Below, piece after piece: positions 29,554-43,669 of a DNA stretch of 64,000 nt (positions within the stretch are counted from its first letter, which is position 1; every line of letters starts with the position of its first letter). The stretch is from positions 1,632,501-1,696,500 of the forward strand of contig JACVVK020000057.1 in assembly GCA_018292915.2 (NCBI GenBank), in the 5' to 3' direction. Position numbers and translations under genes: made by a program. A model generated the notes under the pieces. The model did no database searches and was not told where the DNA came from. It saw only the letters and a list, made by a program, of their open reading frames with translations. Source of the stretch: Batillaria attramentaria (lineage: Eukaryota > Mollusca > Gastropoda > Batillariidae).

Positions 29554-30950
29554 ACCCACTGCTTCCACTCCTGTCACATCATGTCTAACCCACTGCTTCC
29601 ACTCCTGTCAGATCATGTCTAACCCACTGCTTCCACTCCTGTCACATCATGTCTAACCCACTGCTTCCACTCCTGTCACATCATGTCTAACCCACTGCTT
29701 CCACTCCTGTCACATCATGTCTAACCCACTGCTTCCACTCCTGTCACATCATGTCTAACCCACTGCTTCCACTCCTGTCACATCATGTCTAACCCACTGC
29801 TTCCACTCCTGTCACATCATGTCTAACCCACTGCTTCCACTCCTGTCACATCATGTCTAACCCACTGCTTCCACTCCTGTCAGATCATGTCTAACCCACT
29901 GCTTCCACTCCTGTCACATCATGTCTAACCCACTGCTTCCACTCCTGTCAGATCATGTCTAACCCACTGCTTCCACTCCTGTCACATCATGTCTAACCCA
30001 CTGCTTCCACTCCTGTCACATCATGTCTAACCCACTGCTTCCACTCCTGTCACATCATGTCTAACCCACTGCTTCCACTCCTGTCACATCATGTCTAACC
30101 CACTGCTTCCACTCCTGTCACATCATGTCTAACCCACTGCTTCCACTCCTGTCACATCATGTCTAACCCACTGCTTCCACTCCTGTCACATCATGTCTAA
30201 CCCACTGCTTCCACTCCTGTCACATCATGTCTAACCCACTGCTTCCACTCCTGTCACATCATGTCTAACCCACTGCTTCCACTCCTGTCACATCATGTCT
30301 AACCCACTGCTTCCACTCCTGTCACATCATGTCTAACCCACTGCTTCCACTCCTGTCACATCATGTCTAACCCACTGCTTCCACTCCTGTCACATCATGT
30401 CTAACCCACTGCTTCCACTCCTGTCAAATCATGTCTAACCCACTGCTTCCACTCCTGTCACATCATGTCTAACCCACTGCTTCCACTCCTGTCACATCAT
30501 GTCTAACCCACTGCTTCCACTCCTGTCACATCATGTCTAACCCACTGCTTCCACTCCTGTCACATCATGTCTAACCCACTGCTTCCACTCCTGTCACATC
30601 ATGTCTAACCCACTGCTTCCACTCCTGTCAAATCATGTCTAACCCACTGCTTCCACTCCTGTCACATCATGTCTAACCCACTGCTTCCACTCCTGTCACA
30701 TCATGTCTAACCCACTGCTTCCACTCCTGTCACATCATGTCTAACCCACTGCTTCCACTCCTGTCACATCATGTCTAACCCACTGCTTCCACTCCTGTCA
30801 CATCATGTCTAACCCACTGCTTCCACTCCTGTCAGATCATGTCTAACCCACTGCTTCCACTCCTGTCAGATCATGTCTAACCCACTGCTTCCACTCCTGT
30901 CAGATCATGTCTAACCCACTGCTTCCACTCCTGTCAGATCATGTCTAAAG
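29554..30950. repeat. Minisatellite, 34-bp unit, about 41 copies
   Basis: Unit ACCCACTGCTTCCACTCCTG TCACATCATGTCTA repeated without spacers. The main variable base is in TCACATC, which is TCAGATC in copies near both ends and TCAAATC in two inner copies. High identity over 1.4 kb suggests recent expansion or homogenisation. Confidence 0.98.
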
Positions 30951-33526
30951 CTGGCATGTCAGAGTCAAACGGCATCATGAATCCCCGTTTATGAACTAGT
31001 GAATGGAACCGAATCAATCGCAAACAATTCTGGTGGCTGCATGGTAAAATTCTGTGCCTGTTACGGATGACCCCAAACTTTTCAAACTGATCCAAACAGA
31101 TGTTTGGACACAACCCACGACCACAGCCTACGGTCTGATTATTGAAAACAGTCCAAGAGAAGAATCTAAAAACGTTCTTTCAAGAAGGGAACAGCACACC
31201 ACTGAATGTGAAGACAAAAAAATGAACGCCAACACGGCTCCGCATCCCTGAAGTGAGTCACTGGGAACAATTCAGTGTAAACTACTTTAGCAAACGACTA
31301 GAAGAAACTTCCGACGATTCAACCAGAACAGGAAGGCATCACAGTTCCCCGATTCCACTGACACCAGAACGGCCACACCTTTTTCTAAAAGCAACAGGAG
31401 ACGGCAGTGGAGCAAAAGGACAAAATGTAAGATGTTATGTACAGTAAAGGTTAGGACGACGCATGGCCACTTCCCCCATTAGGAGACACACAAATGGCCA
31501 AACAGAAAGCAGAAACAGAAAAACGCTGCTGCAAAAAATATTAGAGAAGTGCTCCATCCTCACACAGACACTACAAGCAGACGACACATTTTGGAAAAAC
31601 ATTTTGAAACATGCCGTGGTTTGAAAGAAGAACAAGCAAAACCACACACTAACAAAGAAAACAAAAACAAAGTAACATGTCACATATCACTGCAACATTC
31701 AAAGTGAAGTGTTCATTACTGAAGAGCAGATCACCAACCCTTCACATTCAGCTAGAGTTTTCACTGTGGTACTGCGCAAATACACATAGACAATTTTAGG
31801 ATTTATCCAGACAGAAGATGAAACTGTACAACCATTAACGTCAATATTACACATGTACAGCTGACGGGCATGCATGTTGATATATACATCCCTCCTCCCC
31901 TAATGCATGTCTACGCTCTCCGGAAAAATACTAACACAAGACAATCCATGATGGACAAAAATAAGATATCACTTTTCATAACCCAGAGGCAGAAAATCAA
32001 ACAAAACCAGCAGAGTTCTAGGCAATTTTCATGAACAGAAGAACGGTTTTAGGGTCAAGGACAAAGAAAAGCTGGAAACAAAGCAGCAAAATACCGAAGG
32101 CCAATCCTTTTGTAAACAGCTGGCCATCAAATATTAAACCGGAAATCAATGAAAGGAAAGCAAAATATACAAAAAAAAAGATCCACAAAAATTATAAACA
32201 GCGAGAATAGTATCAGCATTAAATGACTAACGTACGTTTAAAAGCAAACAGACCCAAAAAATGCAGCACAGTATTTTACGCTAACAATGTTGAAGCTTCT
32301 AACAACCAAAAACAACTTCACCCGTAGATGATGACTTCACAGCAATAGTACAGAATGTCACCTCCCTCTACCTCACAAGCAACCAGCCTTCACAGCAATA
32401 GTACAGAATGTCAACTCCCTCTACCTCACAAGCAACCAGCCAAACTGCTCGAGATACTGCTAAACCACCACCAATTCACTGTACAAACATTTCACGAGAG
32501 TAGTTCAGGCACCGGTCTTTCAATGCTTTCAGTATAAATAGTAAAAGAGATCACCGAAGATGAGCAAAGAACATAGGAAAAGTGCTAGAGACTGATCAGT
32601 TCAAATGTGGTTCTGAAGTTAACAGAACCGAAGAGGTGAAAAAAACTGAAAATGTCCTCTAAGCTTGTAATTTTATCCACAATACAAATTAAGACAATTT
32701 GTGTTAATTCAATTTCAAGACTGAGAAAATGACACTCATCATGGAAAACTAACCCTTTCCCCTACTCTGAAAATGTTATTCTGGTGCCTGTTGTTCCTCT
32801 ACCCAATGACCAAAGGAATACATCCAAGCATGAAGCGTGTTTACCGGCTGAGACGAGAGATCATAAATACAAGAATATTTTATGAAAATGTCAGCGGTGA
32901 CATCAGTTGAAATCACCGTCTACCGTTACGTCAGCATTAATCATTGTCTATAGTGATTGTTACATCCATTCACGACAATGCCCTGCTGAAAATGCCCTGC
33001 TGAAAACTGAAGCGGGTTGGGAGGGAGCACCATCACTGTGGTTTTATCTTTACGGACCTGTCAATATTTTCATCCTTTCGCAAACATTACTGACACTGGA
33101 CATTCTGAACAACTGCAAAATACAACATACTTCCTGGAGGTCAGACTGAAAAATACACAGTTCCTAAGCAACGACCATTAAGTATCTACAGGCATAAATT
33201 ACTACAAGAAAATAGATAAGAACACATCCAATCGAACATCAGAAATGACCTTTTTCATACATTCTCAACTACAATGTACGCTTACAAGGACTTTAAAAAA
33301 TAATAATTTTAAAACGAACAAAACAAAACGTTTATCTACTGTCAAAATCCAACCTCGCCTCTTAAAAAAAATTCAATGAGAGCTGTGCTTTGGTGATTTA
33401 GTAAAGAAGAAGAAAAAATGCAACAATGAAATATCAGTGGAGCGATTGGCTGGAGCAGATGATGGACAAGTCAGCATGGAACAAGCGATGCTGGCGTACG
33501 TGACGCTGCTGGAACGGACTGCCAAT
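30951..33526. other. Region downstream of the eIF4B stop codon
   Basis: A-rich on the plus strand and without a recognised gene; presumably eIF4B 3' UTR at least near 33526. A 54-bp tandem duplication (AGCAATAGTACAGAATGTCA...CAACCAGC) lies at about 32338-32442. No AATAAA is seen on the minus strand in this stretch. Confidence 0.45.
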
Positions 33527-36500
33527 TTACGCCTCATCTTCCTCTTCTTCGAACCCTGTGTCCGAACCACCGAGAGATGCAAACTTGTTTGTGTCTGACC
33601 AGTCCTGCAATTTAAAAAAAAAAAAAATTATCAATCCAAGCCAAATTTATTTTTTATGTTATCTGTTCTCATTTGCCAAATCTAACAGTTATAACTGTAA
33701 AAATAACGACAGTTCACCTGAGACTCCTCTAAACTCAAAGCTGGTCTATGTCCCCCGTCCCTAGGTTTTAGTACTTTTACTTTTAGTTGTACATAACCTG
33801 TTCTAATTACCAAAGACCTGTCCGCAGAAACAGAAAAGAAAGGATTGTGCACATCAGAAAAAGACTGAAAACCAGTGTCACATTTGTGGTGAAATGTTTT
33901 ACATGTAAGCTATTTCCATTTTTGTGTGGTTTTTTTGGTGTGTTTTTTATAAGAACATGCCTGCAATTTTCAAAGAACTTTGGGGAATACTGAAAGCAGC
34001 TATTCCATGAAAGTGAAAGGCAAGATGATCAAACTCTAGCAGTACATGTACCACTATCACTCTGCACCTACCTGTGGGGGGGGAAGAGAGAGAGCGTGTG
34101 TGTGAGTGAGAGAGAGAGAGTGTGCGAGTGAGAGAGAGAGAGAGAGAGAGTGTGCATGCGTGCAAGCACCGGTGGTGTGTGTGTGCATGCATGTATAGGA
34201 GAAGGGGAGTAACGCAGGCCCAGAAGGCATGTATTGTGCAACTGACTATCTCCCTCTTTCGCACCTCTCATCAATGGTATCATATGTAACAACCTCGCCC
34301 AGTCACTTACCTTGGCCGGCCCTTGGTCCAGTTTCGGCATCTCGTCTATGGACTTCGGCAGGGGCTTTTCCCGTGGGTTCCTGGAACAGAAGGACAAAGG
34401 TAGGTTTGGCCTAGCTGTCAACAATGACACCCTACTTAGTACTTTGGACCAGAGGGTCCTGGGTTCAAACCCTGGGGTGGTCAGGAATGTTGGTTCCCCC
34501 CCCCCCCCCAACTCAAGATCTGTGCAGAGACAACATACTGTGGATCCCTAAACACTAGCTTCCAACTTCAAGCCCACATTGTTCAGAAACATGTTTTTTC
34601 GTTTCTTGGCTTTTCTTTTTTTTTTTTGTCGTTTATCCCCCCCAACCTAATCACGTGCAGTTTGTGAACAGATCCCTTTACTATACAAGTCCTGTCACTG
34701 TATAGTACTATACACATCATGTAAGCACACATTATAACGAGTGTGTATGCTGTGGTCAGTGACACGTAAAAGGGAAACAGGCAGGGCAGGGTGGTAATTG
34801 GCTTAATCAGTACGTAGCAGGTACCAATCCGCAGGCTTTCACTCTTTCACCCTCAACCTCTGGTGGTGCCTTACTATGATAATGAATACTTGTGCCAATG
34901 AGAAACAATAACCGGAACTGGCTACCCGAGCTGTTTTAGAAACTAGAGAGGCAGAAGCCTCCATGGCTCCCTTGTGACACAGGTCAAGGTCATTCACAAA
35001 AGTATGTTTGTAAAGCTCTTATCACTATCCATTATCATGCTAAGTAAAGTGTCTGGCGCTCTGAGTTCCTGGCAATATTACAATTTTCGCCGAAACAGTT
35101 TGTACAGCCTTGACCTTTGGTCAACGTCATTCAAATGAGATCTTATCAATGTCTATCGTCATGCCAAGTTTGATGCCTCTAGCATTTGTAGTTCCTCCGA
35201 AAACAGTAATGTTAAAATTCACAACAGACAGCTTTAATGACCTTGACCTTTAGTCAAGGTCATTCAGAAAGGTAGGTCTCATTGCTGTCTATCATCATGC
35301 CTCGTTTGGTGCCTCTACTGTTTGTTGTTTTGGAGAAAATGCCAAGGTTAAAGTTTCCCAAAAAACGCTTGCATGACCTTGACCTTGACTAAAAGTCACT
35401 GAACACAGGTATGTCTGTAAAGGTGCTGCCAATGTCAATCACCGCACAGAGTTTGATGCTTCTGATTCTTCTAGATACTGAGAAAATGCAAATGTAAAAT
35501 TTCCGAACAGACTTTTAATGACCTTGACCTTCAGTCAAGGTCATTTAAGATGGTATGTGTGCATAGGTCTTATGGGTCAGCATGCCAGGTTTGGCACCTC
35601 TGATGTTCATTGTTTCTGAGAAAATGCCAATGTTAAGGTTCCACAAAACTATCTTGTACGGCCTTGACCTTGACAGCAGGTCACTGACTACATGTATATC
35701 TGTAAAGTTCTTATCAATGTCTATCATCATGCAAAGTCTAAAACCTCTGGCATTTGTAGATTATGAGAAAATGCCAATGTAAAATTTTCAAACAGAGAGC
35801 TTTGGTGACCTTGACCTTGGGTCAAGGTCATTCAAAATGATATGTTTGTAAAGGTCTTGTGGTTGTCTATCAGCATGCCAAGTTTGGTGCCTCTACTGTT
35901 TGTAGATTCTGAGAAAATGACAACGTTAAAGTTTTCTGGACACACACACACACACACAGACAGACAGACAGACAGACGATGGAGGGTTAATACATAGACT
36001 CCCATTGTTACACAAGGGAGCCAAAAACGTTTCCCCAGCCTCACTTCAACTTTTGTTTTTTTAAACTAACTTTATCCAGCCCTCATACCCTGAAGAATCA
36101 TAACTCTCGGTTGCCTATTGATATTTCTTTTCTGTCCTTATACCACACAAGACAAATGAAATCACGGTATTCCACAAATCCCAGTGTATAAAAGTTCACA
36201 ATAAATGAAATACTGCAAGTGGTTAGCATTAATTAAACCATGTGTAACAAACATTACATTCATTATGATTAGTACAAGAAACTCACAACAAAGGTGAAAG
36301 TTGGCTGAATTCACAACACAATATCAGTGATGCACCGTGTCCTCTGCTTTACATTAGGCGAGAAACCATTTCTTCCGTTTCTCCCATGAATAATGAGGTG
36401 TTCAAGTTACGGACAGTGGTACAAGAATACTCCACAGATTCAAAATGCATGAGGTTTTCCATGCATGCTGATTTGCTGGCTTCTGAATTGCCGCTTTAAG

Positions 36501-39500
36501 TTTTTGTCCCCTTCCTGCGAGAGGAAAATGCATCACTGTGATAACTGCGTTACAAAAACAAACAACAAACCTTCTATGTGCGCTCTGTTTGCCGTCACGC
36601 CTGTCACTATACCTGTCGTCATTGTGGTCGTCTGGGCGACCACGACCATAGCCACCCCTTCCATCTGAAAAGAAATTAAGAAAGCCGTCATCGTCAAAAG
36701 TCATTTACATACATGTAGTACAATAAAGACAACCAGAAGAGCAGGGACCCCCGCAGCCATTTGGATGGCCAGCCATGTCTAAACTGCGAGTCCGAATATT
36801 TTTCTGACAGCCCAAACAATTTTGTCACAGCATGTGATTGTGCATGTGTTTAGGAAGTTAATATAGGTAAAAGATAACACGTGACTCGTTACACAATTTA
36901 CTTCTTCTGCTTTGCCAGGCAGCAGTGAGAGAAACAGGAAGCATTTGGCCTAGGCTTTGTGTGATCAGTGCCAACTTTGGTAAACTAGGATTGTTTTTAA
37001 TGCTATCTCGCAGCAGTATAATGTTGTTGTGTTGAATGGGTTCTCTAGATGCACTTTAATGAGACAAAAGTTCACAATTTGAGTTTAATTTTTTTATGAT
37101 GTCACAGGAGTTGGTAAACAAGTCTGTCCCTCAGCCATATATTACTTTATCAGCTGACATTTCCTGGTGCAGGTATTTTCTATCTTCGGCCTTGTTCTGT
37201 TTTGGACTTCCCTCTTCAGTCTGGGATCCAGCCAACACTACGGATCAGCTCAGGCAAACTCCAATGAAAATCCCACAAACTCACTCAGACACACTGGCCG
37301 TGGAGTCAAAATACTAACACTGTAACAGTAGTAAGAACTTACCATCATACCGGCCCCCGTAGTGTAGTGGTTAGCACTTTGGATCATGGACCGGGAGACC
37401 CGGGTTCGAATCCCAGCCGAGGCAAGCGGGATTTTTCCTACCTAGGTCGGCTCCTACCCAGAGCGGGTGTGCTATGGGCCCAATGGGGAGGCTGTTGCCA
37501 CACAGCCGAGCTTCACCCACTTCACGGGTGCGACTTTGGGGGTGCTTCCCTTGGTATGACACGTCTTATGATGTGGATGATTACACGGCCGGCACCGCAG
37601 GTGCCGTAGTTCCCGGGCCTGGTTAATGCCGGGATATTTATGACAGGAAGCGTGGAATGCGGCCCTGTTCCGCAGTCCCAAACCACATGGACCTCCATAG
37701 CATCATCTTACTATCATCCTCATCTCCATCATCATGCATAATAAAAATTGTCCCAGCTTCCGAGTCCTCCGTGGGTTCCACCCATGACCTGGGAGGAACA
37801 CCACTGGAGCTGGCAAAGAGTTGGGGCAGCAAAAAAAAAAAAAAGAACTTACCATCATGACGGTCATCATCTCTCCTGCCTCCATCTGCAGGTGTGCTTT
37901 TGTTTGTGGGATGCGCACCCTGTAATATAAACACTCTTGCCATGACTTTTATCAATGGCAGCCAGAACACTAAGTTAGTTAATGAAGTAAACACACCAGG
38001 CATAATGATAAAGTGACATCAGCAGTGAAATGCATCAGCCAGAGTGAATTTTCAAGAGTACGCCTGTGAACCATCTTCCATATTGTCACACCATTTCCAC
38101 AGACAATAATAATAATAATAATGAGTACTGTATAGGCGCTTTACCCAATTTCATGAATCGGCTCAAAGCGGTGTGAACTGAACCCAACACGTACGCTCAC
38201 GTGAATCACACGCATTCTCTCAAACACTGGACATAAACACATTACTATCATGTGGTACGAAGGGTCAGCTCAGCTATTTAAATTTCGGAATTTAGAATTG
38301 CATTTATTTTTCCAATCTGGTGGGCTGAACATTTCCAAAGCGGGGGGGCAGAGTACCCAGAGAGAACTCCCCAACAATCGGCCCGACTGAATAGTGCCAC
38401 ATACGAGAAGGAAAAATTCTTTGCCCCGAGCGGGACTTGAACTCCTGACCTTTCGCATTGGTGACAAGTCTCTTAACCACTACACCACCGACCGCCCTGA
38501 CACAAGAATCAAAATCTACTGCAAGCGAGCCCTAACAAGCGCCAATCTGTTAACATAATTTCAGGTTGGGGGGATTCTGGGCACACAGTAGTTCCCTATT
38601 CTTACCTGTTTCGGTGTCTCCGCCAAAGCTGGTCGGGGGCGGGACCAAGCATTCTCCTTCGGGGGTGGGGCTGGAACCATTTTAACATCTTCATGTTTTG
38701 GTGGTGTAGGTTTGACATCACGATCAGGATGGGAGTCATCAGATGTCCGCGATGTTTCACTGTCGCGTCGGACAGGACCTAGGAAACGTGGGTAAACACA
38801 CAGGTACGTGAATCATGTTTTCTTTTTGAAAAAAAAAACAAACAAAAAAGCTCAGTCTACAAAAACAATCAAAACCTTAAAGCATTGTTTTCTGATGTGA
38901 CATAATTAGAATTGATCAAAACAAAATGAGAAAAAGAAAAATACACAGACATGCGCATTCACACACAAAACAACATGACAACGGAACACCCCAAACTTAC
39001 CCGAGTGTCCTGTCTTGCTGCTCGAGCCACTCGAGCGTCTTTCCCGACCACGACTACTGTCCGACCTGTCTGAGTCCCGCCTGGGGCGGGGATCCGAGTC
39101 GCGTCGTGGTCTGTTGTCAGAATCCCGTCGAGGCCTAGGGACGTCGCGTCCACCACTGTCATCATCAATCACAAACAATCAAAAGCATGACATGAAACAG
39201 CACAGAGGAATGTGTGAATTTTTCAGTGATTTTGGGCCTTTTTGTATTATCTATGCCTGTAATAGCATTAGATGAAACTGTTCAGATCATGAGGTGTTAA
39301 CCCTGGTATTGCAGGTAGATCAGGGTTAACAGGATGCTATTAAAAACACAAAACACACACACAAATATAAAAGGAATCTACACTGTCACTTGAACTCTTA
39401 ATTTTGAACACATCTGATTGTTGAGGATAGTCATATGATTTACGAAATATTGAATAACAGCACTTTTCTGACTGAAGTGTTAAATTTTGGTATGAAAAAT

Positions 39501-41836
39501 GGCAGTAAAAGCAGTGAAAGGGTCAAGCGAATAAACAAAAGCAGTCCCTGTACTCAGTCAAACTACTCACGTTCTGTTTTCCTTGTTGTCTTCATGCGAC
39601 TGTTCCGACGAGTAGTGAAGTGTCACATCCATCTCCTCCATCTTTTTTTCAATATAGCGTTCTACTTTTGTGGTGTCCACAGGCTTGGCAGAACCAAATA
39701 TGGACGCGGGTCTGGCATCAGGTGGTGCTGGAGCTGGCTCTACAGGCTTGGTACGGGGTTGCAGCTGCAGCTTCGGCCTTTCACGCGGGGCATCTGAACA
39801 AAAAGAACATACAACATTATACTACAAGTATTTATAGAACAGTGTATGATCAGGCTGGGCAATTGCTGAGGGGAAAAAGGCTAAAACCTAGGCTGAGGTG
39901 TAGAAGCAGTACCCTGCTGGAGGAACATAGGGGCAATGCCCCATGAAAGAGAACAAATTTTAGCATTTTTTTCAGGCACATACACTTGTAGCAGCCTCTC
40001 CTGGCACCTAAAAGTAAAATACTGCTTTGATACTGACACGCAAGTCTTCAAAAATGAAGTCAGACTGTCCTAAGTATCATGATAGTGTGTGCATCCATTT
40101 TCCTCCTTCCTTCTCTTTGGCTGAAACTTAATTTTTTTTTGCTGAAAGGATAGGAAATTTGGCTGAAAATTGCCAAATCACTGAAAATTCCCCAGCCTAA
40201 TGATGTATATATTTTTTTTACCAACCACTAAAGTAGAAGTCAAAGAGAGGAAGTTCTAGTTCTCTGAGTCTGCCTACACACACAGTACACAGTTCAGGAT
40301 TAAAAATGGTCCGTTATCCTAAAGGAGGCTACTCTGAGTCTGAAACGACTGCACAAAAGGGCCAAATCACTTATCAATGCATGGCGTTTACCCCCCTTTA
40401 CCAGACAACAGTAGTGCTGTTGAGCACAACTGGACACCTGCACTCACCCTGACTAGTCTCTCGGCTGGTGGGTCTTTCATCCCTGGAAAAAGAAGATGAA
40501 ACAGAAATAAATGTATGAGAAAGATTACAACAACTTTTTTTCCCTTTCTTTGGAGGTTGAGAGACCATGTCGGATGTCGTAACACCAACTTTGCGGGGAG
40601 TTATCACCGGATTACATGTAGTACACATACCAACCACTGGTCCCAAAAGTACATGCACACATCATCAAAATCAAAGCAGACGCGTCATGCTAGAGGTGTC
40701 TGAGGGCACCCTCCCTTCCAGCCCTAATTTCAGCTTACTGTGGAAATCTGCCAAAAGGTGAAAGATTCAGATCATGCAAGAGATCTGACACCCTGTATAT
40801 CATCAAACTATTTTGAAAGAAGCAAAACGTGTGTCAACATCACACACTGTGAGAATGCACTACCTGTACAAAGAGATCAGTGTTCCGATAGATTTCATGC
40901 CAAAGGGTCCCAGGTACCCTCTTCCAGAATTTCATGGGGGTCTTCTTGCAATTTCTTACTTTTGCATTTTTCCATGAGTGCTGCTGTCTCTGTCAGTGTC
41001 ACTAGTGTAGTTGAATCATAACTAGTCATCACTACCTGCTGTCTCTGTGACTAGTGTCAGTGGGTTCATGTCTCCTGTCACAGTTTAACTTGCCTGTCTT
41101 CACTTTGGCCAGGTAGTTGAACTTCCAGTTGAATCATAACTAGTCATCACTACCTGCTGTCTCTGTGACTAGTGTCAGTGGGTTCATGTCTCCTGTCACA
41201 GTTTAACTTGCCTGTCTTCACTTTGGCCAGGTAGTTGAACTTCCAGTTGAATCATCACTAGTCATCACTACCTGCATAGCTATTCTGTCATTGGCTCTGA
41301 GCAAAGACTGTTCCAATAGGCAGAGCAGTACCAGAAAAATGTGTGTCCATGGGACGCAGTGACATAAGGTGTCTGCGTCATTTTCTGTATCTCTGTGCGT
41401 ATTTTACGTATAGTGCGTAATCGGAAACACTGAAGACAAACATAAACAGACAAAGGGTATACACACATTTTAGGGGGTTTTGTTTTGTTTTAAAGAGAAC
41501 AAAAGTCAGTACCTGTTGCCTGACCCATCTCGCCGATATCCCCCACCATAGGGACGTCTGCCACCAAAACCTGCAAAGTCAACAATGCATGCGCTTAAAT
41601 TTCCATTAAGATCTCACAGAAGCAAATTCAGCACATTTCACAAATCAGCAAATCATCAGTTCTGCCATGTCTTTTCTTGCAGGACCTGGTACATCCACAC
41701 ATGTACAACCAAAAGCAACAGATTACACATGCAGCTTAGTTCATAGTAAAAGACTTCATCTGCAATGGTGGATGACTACATCTTTACATACACGTCCCAA
41801 ATAGTTCAATACTGGAAGACAGACTAATTTTGGTTG

Positions 41837-41894
<58 letters not shown>

Positions 41895-43638
41895 GTGTGT
41901 GTGCGTGTGCATGTGTGTGTGTGTATAAGTGCTGTTAAGCTTTACAGTGTGCTGGTTTAATTATACATGCTTTGAAGTGGACGTCGAGTCTGTGCCACAT
42001 ACTGTGGTAACCTGATTCTGTCCATACAAAAGAGTTGTTAATGCACAGTATTACACAGAATGGGAGAAGTAGTGATGTCAAAAAGTTAAAGAGAGCATTA
42101 ACAATACTTTAATACTTACCACCGCGATCGTCGTCCCTGTCGGATCGCCCAAATCTGTCACCATCTCTGTTGCCACCAAAGCCACGACGGCCACCTCCGT
42201 ACCTGTCATCGCGGTCACCGCCGTAACGGTCTCCGTCTCTCCGTGACCAGTCTCGGTCATCACGACCACCTCCGTAACCACCCTCTCTATCGCCGTAACG
42301 GCCACTGCCTCTATCCCTATCACCGTATCTGTCGGAGAAACCGTGGTCTCTGTCACCACGTCGGTCTCCTCCGAACCCACGGTCTCTCTCACTATACCGG
42401 TCGCTGAAGCCTCTGTCTCTGTCACCATACCTATCACTGAAGCCCCTGCCACTATCTCGGTCTCTGTCTCCAAACCGATCTCCACGGTCACTGAAACCTC
42501 GATCAGAGAATCCACCTCCGCGATCACCCTGACGGTCATTGTAGCGATCGCCTCGATCTCGGTCTCCGAATCCACGGCCTCTGTCATCACCTGGAAGAAA
42601 GACAGGTACAGAAATGAGAACAGTTACAACTGCAAGGCAAAAGAGCGTAATCGTCACAGATTTGATAGGGGCTAAGCACCCTTTTTTTACAGATGGATGG
42701 TAGACCTTCACTTGAAATTTGGGGTCTGTGTATCCTTTAAGCGCAAACACAAGAACGTTGCATTTTTCAGCAAAACAGTTATGCCTACCCCGCAATTAAT
42801 ATTTACAGGACACAAAATTTGCAAGTCTGGAACACAGCACGACTTTCAGGAACACACCACAATACATCAACTCAGCTTCAGACACCAAATGTAATCACTG
42901 TGTTGGCTTACCTGCATAAGATTACACTCTGTACAATTATATATATCCCAAAAAGGTTAGTCACATGACTTGGGTGTGTCTTAAAGAGATTAAAAGGTGA
43001 CCAATTTTGGTGATAAAAATTGTTTATGCAAAATCAGCCATCTTGCTGTAAAGACCCTGGTCTGGATTATGTCCCTTTTACACTCCGCCGTGAAGTTATG
43101 TCACCTCACCTGTCACACCCAAGAGAGAGATAACAGGGTCAATTGCTATGACAGAGATCCCAAAGTACAGTGATTTTTTATGCCCTGGACGCGCCATAGA
43201 TATCCGTATTTCCGGGACGGACTGTTTATTTTATGTTTCCCGGGACAAATAGGGCATGCTTGTTTCAGCAAAACCTCAGGTTCAAAGCTGAAAAGAAGAC
43301 AGACAGTTGGACAGTACTCACTGAAAGCAGGCGGGGCATCTCGCCGTCTCCAGTCTCCTTCTGTGCGGCTTGGGTCGCCACCGCCACCTCTCCAATCATC
43401 TCGATCTGAAAGTACACATTTTTCACTTTTAAAATGCTTCAACATGTCCATGATCCAAAAGGAGATAAAGTTTGTGGCATCTAGTGCCCAGTTTTTTTTT
43501 TTTAAAGTGCTTCATAGGAGGTAACACTTTTCAGACACAAAAACATTTACTGATTTAGACAAAAAACCTGTGCATTTTAGCATGATTTTCAGTGCCGGGG
43601 AGGGACCCTTCTTTGGGGGGAAGGAAAATTTTTTTGCT

Positions 43639-43669
<31 letters not shown>

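Noticed and set aside
29554..30950. CRISPR-like array of regular 34-bp repeats
   Set aside because: Units are contiguous with no spacers, and the context is an animal genome; it is a minisatellite.
37354..37430. Functional tRNA gene
   Set aside because: A and B boxes are good, but it is the head of a 494-bp SINE with a poly-A tail and target-site duplication, and the anticodon arm does not fold well by eye. The same applies to 5143, 11133, 17586 and 38500.
39435..39946. Plus-strand open frames of 108-120 codons
   Set aside because: They overlap eIF4B exon 39793-39571 on the opposite strand and match nothing known.
42078..42590. Val/Thr/Glu-rich open frame of 170 codons in the eIF4B DRYG exon
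   Set aside because: It is a shadow frame of the repetitive DRYG coding sequence.
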